A stretch of 10,932 bases of DNA from the NCBI GenBank assembly GCA_025362255.1, contig JANYGY010000068.1, positions 1-10,932 on the forward strand. The letters are read 5' to 3'. Below the pieces are notes generated by a model that did not search any database, was not told the origin of the DNA, and saw only the letters and a program-made list of their open reading frames with translations. This DNA is from Planctomycetales bacterium. GTDB taxonomy: Bacteria; Planctomycetota; UBA11346. Of the stretch, positions 6,810 through 10,932 are shown piece after piece. The position numbers were made by a program, and so were the translations under genes. Position 1 is the stretch's first letter, and the number at the start of each line of letters is the position of its first letter.

Positions 6810-7441
6810 TATTCCTTGGTGGCTTTGCTGGGCAGCAGGCCCGTGATGCGACTGACCGCGGTGGTGAGTGACATATCTGAATCCAGCGTCTCAACAAGAT
6901 GACCAGCTGGATCGATGATGAAGATCGATGACGAGTGATCGATCAGATAATAATCCGCTTGTTTGGTAACGACGTTGGCGCGCTGATGAAACACACCGTA
7001 CGCTTTGGCCAGCGCGTCGATGTCCGCTGGTGAACCGGTGAGACCGATCATTCGCTGGTCGAACAGCGGCACATACTCGGCCAATTTTTCACGCGTATCG
7101 CGCTGCGGGTCGACGGTGATGAACACCGGCACCACCTGCGCTGCGCGTGCTCCGAGCGCACGCAGGACTTTCGCCAGATATCCCAGCTCGGTCGGGCAGA
7201 CATCGGGGCAGAACGTGTAGCCGAAATAGATCAGCCCGACTTTGCCGCGCATATCCGTGTCGCTGAACGGCTTGCCGGTGTGCGCGGTCAGCGTGAACGG
7301 CCGCACCACCGTGTCCGGCGCCGGAGTCGGCAGGACGATTGGCGGCACCATCACCGGGGTCGGCCGCATGGCCAACATCAGCAGTCCCGCACCCGCGAGG
7401 AGCACCACCACCAGCACAGCGATCAGCGGAATTTTAGACAT
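6809..7441 (-). CDS. SCO1/SenC-family copper metallochaperone / thiol oxidoreductase
   Basis: A 210-residue thioredoxin-fold protein anchored by an N-terminal membrane helix (about residues 4-25, IPLIAVLVVVLLAGAGLLML) with the domain outside the cytoplasm. The copper-binding Cys pair is C78/C82 in YFGYTFCPDVCPTELG, and the third ligand is H169 in YYLIDHSSSIFIIDP. Family landmarks VPVFITVDPQRDT and GLTGSPADIDALAKAYGV are present. SCO proteins assemble the CuA site of cytochrome oxidase together with PCu(A)C, whose gene follows with a one-base overlap. ATG 7441 is preferred because it has AAGGGA just upstream and leads straight into the membrane helix. ATG 7498, which forms an ATGA overlap with the cytochrome c stop, would add 19 residues rich in Arg and Ser and cannot be excluded. 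Confidence 0.92.
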   Translation of the reverse strand: MSKIPLIAVLVVVLLAGAGLLMLAMRPTPVMVPPIVLPTPAPDTVVRPFTLTAHTGKPFSDTDMRGKVGLIYFGYTFCPDVCPTELGYLAKVLRALGARAAQVVPVFITVDPQRDTREKLAEYVPLFDQRMIGLTGSPADIDALAKAYGVFHQRANVVTKQADYYLIDHSSSIFIIDPAGHLVETLDSDMSLTTAVSRITGLLPSKATKE

Positions 7442-7494
7442 GATCCCTTGGCGTGAAGTGGCTCGTGAAGCGAAGCGACGCGGCGAGCTGGGCG

Positions 7495-7947
7495 TCATCG
7501 GCGATACGTTTTGACCGTGGCAGCGGTCACCGGCGCACCTTGATTGCCCCATTGGCTGCGTGCCCAGGTGAGCACGGCGGCGATCTCATGATCCGCGAGC
7601 TGATCGGCAAAGGCAGGCATCTGGCCGTTCCATGATGATTTCACCTCACGCTGCGCGCCGCGCAGCACCAGGGTGATCGCTGTGTCCGTGTTCAAAATCG
7701 AGCTGGCAGTTAAAGGCGGGTAATTGCCCGCCACACCTTTTCCATCCACCCCATGGCAGGCCTGGCAGCGGACATAGATCCGCCGGCCCAGCTCAGGATC
7801 GTCGGCCGGCAGGGCGAAATCGTTGGCCGAGACGGGGTCGGAGATCGGGATCGAAACCGGCGTTTTGCTGCGCGATGAGATGACCACCACGGCGACGACC
7901 ACCAGGGTGACCACGGCAAAACCACTTATCAGCAATGACTTGGCCAC
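7495..7947 (-). CDS. Membrane-anchored class I cytochrome c
   Basis: A 150-residue protein with an N-terminal hydrophobic anchor (about residues 4-24) and a single small cytochrome c domain facing the periplasm. The heme attachment motif is CQACH (C61, C64, H65), followed by GVDGKGVAGNYPPL, and the axial methionine is M110 in NGQMPAFADQLADHEIAAVLTWARSQWGN, an arrangement typical of small monoheme cytochromes with electron-shuttle roles. The start is a GTG at 7947, set by a strong GAGGAG ribosome site. The stop overlaps an ATG in the SCO frame (ATGA). Its place next to SCO and PCu(A)C suggests a link to oxidase assembly or to redox control of periplasmic copper; this is inferred. Confidence 0.9.
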   Translation of the reverse strand: MAKSLLISGFAVVTLVVVAVVVISSRSKTPVSIPISDPVSANDFALPADDPELGRRIYVRCQACHGVDGKGVAGNYPPLTASSILNTDTAITLVLRGAQREVKSSWNGQMPAFADQLADHEIAAVLTWARSQWGNQGAPVTAATVKTYRR

Positions 7948-7952
7948 GATCG

Positions 7953-7958
7953 CTCCTC
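7953..7958 (-). promoter_or_regulatory. Strong ribosome binding site for cytochrome c, fixing a GTG start
   Basis: The minus strand reads GAGGAG, five bases before GTG 7947. It is the strongest Shine-Dalgarno match noticed and shows that translation begins at the GTG. It sits in the 42-base gap after the permease gene, the largest gap before the receptor leader in the minus-strand run. Confidence 0.75.
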
Positions 7959-7989
7959 AGCCATCCCAGTTCTTCGATGGTGGTCTGGC

Positions 7990-8952
7990 TTAATGCCGGT
8001 GCTGCCCGGGCAAGGGCGCGGTGACATCGGGCACTGCGCACAGGTCATCGCCTTCGAACGTCGCATGGTGGCGATGACGGCTGAGCATCCGTCCGAGCAG
8101 GCCGTGGCGCGGGCTGATGATCAGCGACAGGACGAAACCGAGACCGAGGCAACCGACCATGCAGGCGCCGCTCGGCAGATTGAGGTGGTAGCTGACGAAC
8201 AGTCCAGCACAGGCCAGCAGTCCTCCATAAACCGCCGAAAATAGCAGCATCGCCCCAAAGCGCTCACACCACAGATAGGCGGTGACCGCTGGCAGGATGA
8301 ACAGACCCAAAGCCAGGACCATGCCCACCGCCTGCAACGCCGCGACCAGATTGATCACCACCGCGCCGAGGACTCCCAGATGGGTCAGCCAACTTTTCCC
8401 GCCGGCTGACCGGTGAAATGCCGGATCGAAGGTCTCCAGCAGCAAAGCGCGATAGCATAGACAAGTCGCCATCACGGTGAGCGAGGTCGTGATCAGGACG
8501 AGATACAGATCATTGGCGGTGACGCCGAGGATGTTGCCGAAAAGATAATGCAGCAGGTCGACTGGTGCGGCGATCTTCGACATCAAGGCCACCCCGAGGG
8601 CGAAACAGAGCACGAACAGGCTGCCGAATGCGGCGTCTTCCTTCAATCGGGTCAGGCGGTTGACGATGCCGCTCATCAGGCTGGTGAACAACCCGGCGAG
8701 CACCGCGCCGGTGAACAGCGAGACGATGCCGGGCCCCAGCCAGAGGTACGCCAGCCCGATGCCCGGCAGCAGCGAATGGCCGAACGAGTCCGCCATCAGC
8801 ACGATCCGACGCAACAGCAGGACGCAGCCGACCAGCCCGCCCGAGACCCCCAGGAGCAGCGCCATGCCCATGCCTCGGGCGACAAACCGATAGTGCAGCG
8901 GATCGACGAAGATCGCTGACAGCGTCGTGGTCAGTGAAAATCCGTCACTCAT
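7990..8952 (-). CDS. znuB: Zinc/manganese-type ABC transporter permease with His-rich C-terminus
   Basis: A 320-residue polytopic inner-membrane protein of the ABC-3 (ZnuB/MntB) family, with about eight hydrophobic segments. Conserved sections are visible: RRIVLMADSFGHSLLPGIGLAYLW, LKEDAAFGSLFVLCFALGVAL, LHYLFGNILGV and VGMVLALGLFILPAVTAYLW. It would form the translocation channel with the ATPase encoded just upstream, whose stop overlaps this start (ATGA). Family members are usually 260-290 residues. The extra length is mostly a soluble C-terminal tail after SPRHGLLGRML that contains HRHH and ends GQHRH, so it may bind metal. The neighbouring substrate-binding protein favours zinc, but manganese or iron importers share this family and the sequence does not settle it; the symbol is by similarity. 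Confidence 0.88.
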   Translation of the reverse strand: MSDGFSLTTTLSAIFVDPLHYRFVARGMGMALLLGVSGGLVGCVLLLRRIVLMADSFGHSLLPGIGLAYLWLGPGIVSLFTGAVLAGLFTSLMSGIVNRLTRLKEDAAFGSLFVLCFALGVALMSKIAAPVDLLHYLFGNILGVTANDLYLVLITTSLTVMATCLCYRALLLETFDPAFHRSAGGKSWLTHLGVLGAVVINLVAALQAVGMVLALGLFILPAVTAYLWCERFGAMLLFSAVYGGLLACAGLFVSYHLNLPSGACMVGCLGLGFVLSLIISPRHGLLGRMLSRHRHHATFEGDDLCAVPDVTAPLPGQHRH

Positions 8953-9716
8953 GCGCTGACTTCTTTTGCTGAACCGGCGGCGGAATCAGCCGTCATCGCC
9001 ATGGCCAGCCGCCCATAGGTCTTGGCCAGATTAGGTTCGCTCATCACCTCGGCCACCGGTCCGCAGGCGATCAGGTCACGATTGAGGAGCAGCGCATGTG
9101 TGCACCACGTGGTCACCGCCGAGAGATCGTGGATCACGGCGATCACCAGACGGTCCTTGGCCGCCCAGGCCGCCAACCGGCGCAACAAGTCGCGACAGGT
9201 CGGCTCGTCGAGACCGGTCAACGGTTCGTCGAGCAACAAAACATCCGCACCGGTGGCCAAAGCGCGGGCAATGAAGGCCCGTTGCTGCTGTCCGCCGGAC
9301 AACTGCGACAGCGGCCGATCACGCAAACCCTGAAGGCCCATCTCGGCAATCGCGGCATCGATCGCCGTCCGATCATCGGCGGTGAATCCAGCAAAAAGAC
9401 CACGATTCTGGAAGCGACCCTGCTCGACCACCATTTCAACCGTGACCGGGAAATCGACATCCTGGGTTTTGCGTTGCGGCAAAAAAGTCAGTCGCCGCAA
9501 GCAACGGGTCACCGGTTCGCCGTTGATCAGCACGCTGCCGCTGGTCCATGGCAGCCAGCCGAGGATCCCGTGCAGCAACGTGCTTTTTCCGGCGCCGTTG
9601 GGACCGACGACGCCGACGAACGCCCCGCACGGCAGATCGGCCGTGACGTGATGCACCGCCGGTCGCGACTGATAGCACACCGTCAGATTATCGCATCGCA
9701 GGTGAAAATGGCTCAT
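8949..9716 (-). CDS. znuC: Zinc/manganese-type ABC transporter ATP-binding protein
   Basis: A 255-residue cytoplasmic ABC ATPase. Walker A is GPNGAGKST (38-46), the Q-loop lies in FLPQRKTQDVDFPVTV, the signature LSGGQQQR is at 139-146, Walker B is LLLDEP (160-165) and the switch histidine is H196 in VIHDLSA. The Q-loop sequence ending DVDFPVTV is characteristic of metal-type importers of the ZnuC/MntB group. The frame is open further upstream to 10070, but ATG 9716 is the natural start: it overlaps the upstream gene's stop (ATGA), has GGAA about eight bases before it, and matches the family N-terminus. It powers uptake with the permease encoded next. Confidence 0.92.
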   Translation of the reverse strand: MSHFHLRCDNLTVCYQSRPAVHHVTADLPCGAFVGVVGPNGAGKSTLLHGILGWLPWTSGSVLINGEPVTRCLRRLTFLPQRKTQDVDFPVTVEMVVEQGRFQNRGLFAGFTADDRTAIDAAIAEMGLQGLRDRPLSQLSGGQQQRAFIARALATGADVLLLDEPLTGLDEPTCRDLLRRLAAWAAKDRLVIAVIHDLSAVTTWCTHALLLNRDLIACGPVAEVMSEPNLAKTYGRLAMAMTADSAAGSAKEVSA

Positions 9717-10141
9717 CGTGTGAATTCCGCAGTCGCGGTGATGTCGCCGTCGCCCCAGATCAATTTGGGCGCCGCAGCGCCAAGCATCAGGCGCAGGCCA
9801 TGATTGGGTGCCGTATCGGTCGCTACCGTCTTCGCGGTTACGAGCAGCTCCGCCGATCTGGGCGCGGTCACCGGGCCGCTCCAGGTGAACGCATCCTGAT
9901 GCGCGGATGACTGCTCGACCCCGAGCACGCGCACTGACCACTGCGCGACTGGGTACGTGCTCTCGATCGTGACTGGCCAGATCTGCACCGCGGGATCCGC
10001 AGCATCGGCAATCGGTCTTGCGACCGGATAAGTCTCGCGCGGTCGCTCGATCGTCCACACCAGCAGGCACGCGATGCCGATGAAGGTCGCTCCAAGCGCT
10101 GCCCGATGCAGGGCTGAAGCAGAGAATCCCAGGCGGATCAC
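9713..10141 (-). CDS. Unrecognised membrane-anchored protein inside the metal ABC operon
   Basis: A 142-residue protein that I do not recognise. It begins with a GTG at 10141, six bases after the upstream metal-binding protein's stop, with no good ribosome site, so it may be translated by coupling. Residues about 12-30 (RAALGATFIGIACLLVWTI) form one membrane segment or uncleaved signal anchor. The remaining ~110 residues are rich in Thr, Val and Ala with alternating hydrophobic spacing, including VQIWPVTIESTYPVAQWSV, and suggest a small beta-rich periplasmic domain ending GDGDITATAEFTR. There are no cysteine motifs and few histidines, so it is not an obvious metal binder. Its stop overlaps the ATPase start, placing it firmly in the operon between binding protein and ATPase. 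A role as an accessory of the transporter is only inferred. Confidence 0.7.
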   Translation of the reverse strand: MIRLGFSASALHRAALGATFIGIACLLVWTIERPRETYPVARPIADAADPAVQIWPVTIESTYPVAQWSVRVLGVEQSSAHQDAFTWSGPVTAPRSAELLVTAKTVATDTAPNHGLRLMLGAAAPKLIWGDGDITATAEFTR

Positions 10142-10147
10142 GGGCGT

Positions 10148-10932
10148 TCAGCGCAATCCGGCGAGGATGCGCGCGACATTGGTTTGAAACATTCCGAGGT
10201 ACGTCGCCGACGACGAACCGGCAGGGCCAACTCCATCGAGATACAATTCGGCGCCGATGTTCACGCCGGCCTCCTTGGCGATCTGGTTGACGATCTTGTC
10301 ATTTTTTCCGAACTCCAAAAAAACGCCTTTGACCCCCTGCTGCTTGATGAAGTCGACCAGTTCGGCCAGCTCCTTGGCGCTGGGCTGACTGTCTTCAAGA
10401 GCAGTATTCGGGGCTAGGATTTCAAAACCGTATTCCTTGGCAAAATAGTACAGGGCGTCGTGGTTGGTGATGAGCTTGCGCTGATTTTTAGGCAGCGTCG
10501 CGAATTGCTGTTTGGCCGATGCATCGGCTTTGCGCAGCTCAGCGATGTAGGACCGGGCAGAAGTGCGATAGAGGTCGGCACCTGCGCCATCGGCAGCGAT
10601 GAGCGCATCGCGAATGTTCTCGGCGTAGCGCACGCCGTTGAGGATCGAGTTGAAGGCATGCGGATCATCGACCTGGCCGTGATCTGAAGAAGTATCGGCG
10701 CTCGGCTTGGAATCATGTTCGTGGTCGTGGTCGTGGTCATGTTCCGCCTGCATCCGCAGCGGCGTGATGCCGGTGGTCGCGATCACGACCGTACCACTGA
10801 AACCGGCCTCCTTGGCCAAACCCTCGAACCAGCCTTCGAATCCCAGGCCGTTGATGATCACCAGTTTCGCTTCCGCCAATCGTTTCACATCCGCGGGCAC
10901 TGGCTGATAGCTGTGCGGATCGATGCCCGGTT
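10148..10932 (-). CDS. znuA: Periplasmic zinc/manganese-binding protein of an ABC importer, lacking its N-terminus (right edge)
   Basis: The minus strand is open from the window edge to a TGA at 10148, giving about 261 residues of a cluster A-I (ZnuA/TroA-like) solute-binding protein whose signal peptide and first domain lie outside. Expected metal ligands are present: the His in GIDPHSYQP (codon 10913-10915), the His in DDPHAFNSI (10658-10660), the His in ITNHDALYYFAKEYG (10460-10462) and the Asp in ELYLDGVGP (10235-10237). The typical sequence AEAKLVIINGLGFEGW is seen near the edge. A His/Asp loop HDHDHDHEHD, about 10713-10743, is characteristic of zinc-specific members and favours zinc over manganese. 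A GTG at 10900 is internal, not the start. The next gene begins after six bases; permease and ATPase follow in the same operon. Confidence 0.9.
   Translation of the reverse strand, partial: PGIDPHSYQPVPADVKRLAEAKLVIINGLGFEGWFEGLAKEAGFSGTVVIATTGITPLRMQAEHDHDHDHEHDSKPSADTSSDHGQVDDPHAFNSILNGVRYAENIRDALIAADGAGADLYRTSARSYIAELRKADASAKQQFATLPKNQRKLITNHDALYYFAKEYGFEILAPNTALEDSQPSAKELAELVDFIKQQGVKGVFLEFGKNDKIVNQIAKEAGVNIGAELYLDGVGPAGSSSATYLGMFQTNVARILAGLR

Noticed and set aside
9096..9803. 235-codon plus-strand frame opposite the metal ATPase
   Set aside because: Antisense to an intact ABC ATPase with all motifs; Gln/Arg/His-rich shadow composition.
10713..10743. Repetitive GTGGTC/GTGGTCAT tract as a DNA repeat element
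   Set aside because: It is in frame and encodes the His/Asp metal loop of the binding protein, so protein selection explains it.

Overview
The window is high-GC, gene-dense Gram-negative DNA. A TonB-dependent outer-membrane receptor, a membrane-anchored c-type cytochrome and several periplasmic metal proteins imply a diderm with a respiratory chain. A partial regulator divergent from a PhyH-type dioxygenase, and a small secreted cysteine-pair protein next to copper chaperones, recall Verrucomicrobiota (Opitutae-like) genomes. That lineage guess rests on protein resemblance from memory and is tentative.

Left third (1-3814). A partial minus-strand gene, probably the N-terminal half of an AraC-family regulator, runs off the left edge. 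It is divergent from a plus-strand operon: PhyH-like dioxygenase, tadA (tRNA adenosine deaminase), hisD (histidinol dehydrogenase) and nth (endonuclease III). The dioxygenase/tadA and hisD/nth junctions are 4-base ATGA overlaps, so a probably regulated dioxygenase is physically joined to three housekeeping genes. The short AT-rich divergent region carries a perfect 8-bp inverted repeat that includes the regulator's start codon.

Right two thirds (3834-10932). Everything reads on the minus strand, so biological order runs from the right edge leftward: znuA-like metal-binding protein (cut by the right edge), an unrecognised membrane-anchored protein, znuC-like ATPase, znuB-like permease, anchored cytochrome c, SCO1/SenC copper protein, PCu(A)C copper chaperone, a small secreted Cys-x-x-Cys protein interrupted by an in-frame amber codon, and a TonB-dependent receptor. 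Most junctions overlap by 1-4 bases or are separated by a few bases. The set looks like a metal-handling locus: a receptor for outer-membrane entry, periplasmic chaperones for copper delivery to cuproenzymes, and an ABC importer of zinc or manganese type for the inner membrane. The 93-base gap before the receptor holds an imperfect 21-bp palindrome and a threefold 13-bp tandem repeat, so the receptor may have its own control.

No rRNA, tRNA, CRISPR array, insertion sequence or convincing intrinsic terminator was seen. The two gene blocks converge at 3814/3834 with only 19 bases between stops. No stretch above 300 bases lacks a gene once the interrupted small gene at 5946-6314 is counted.
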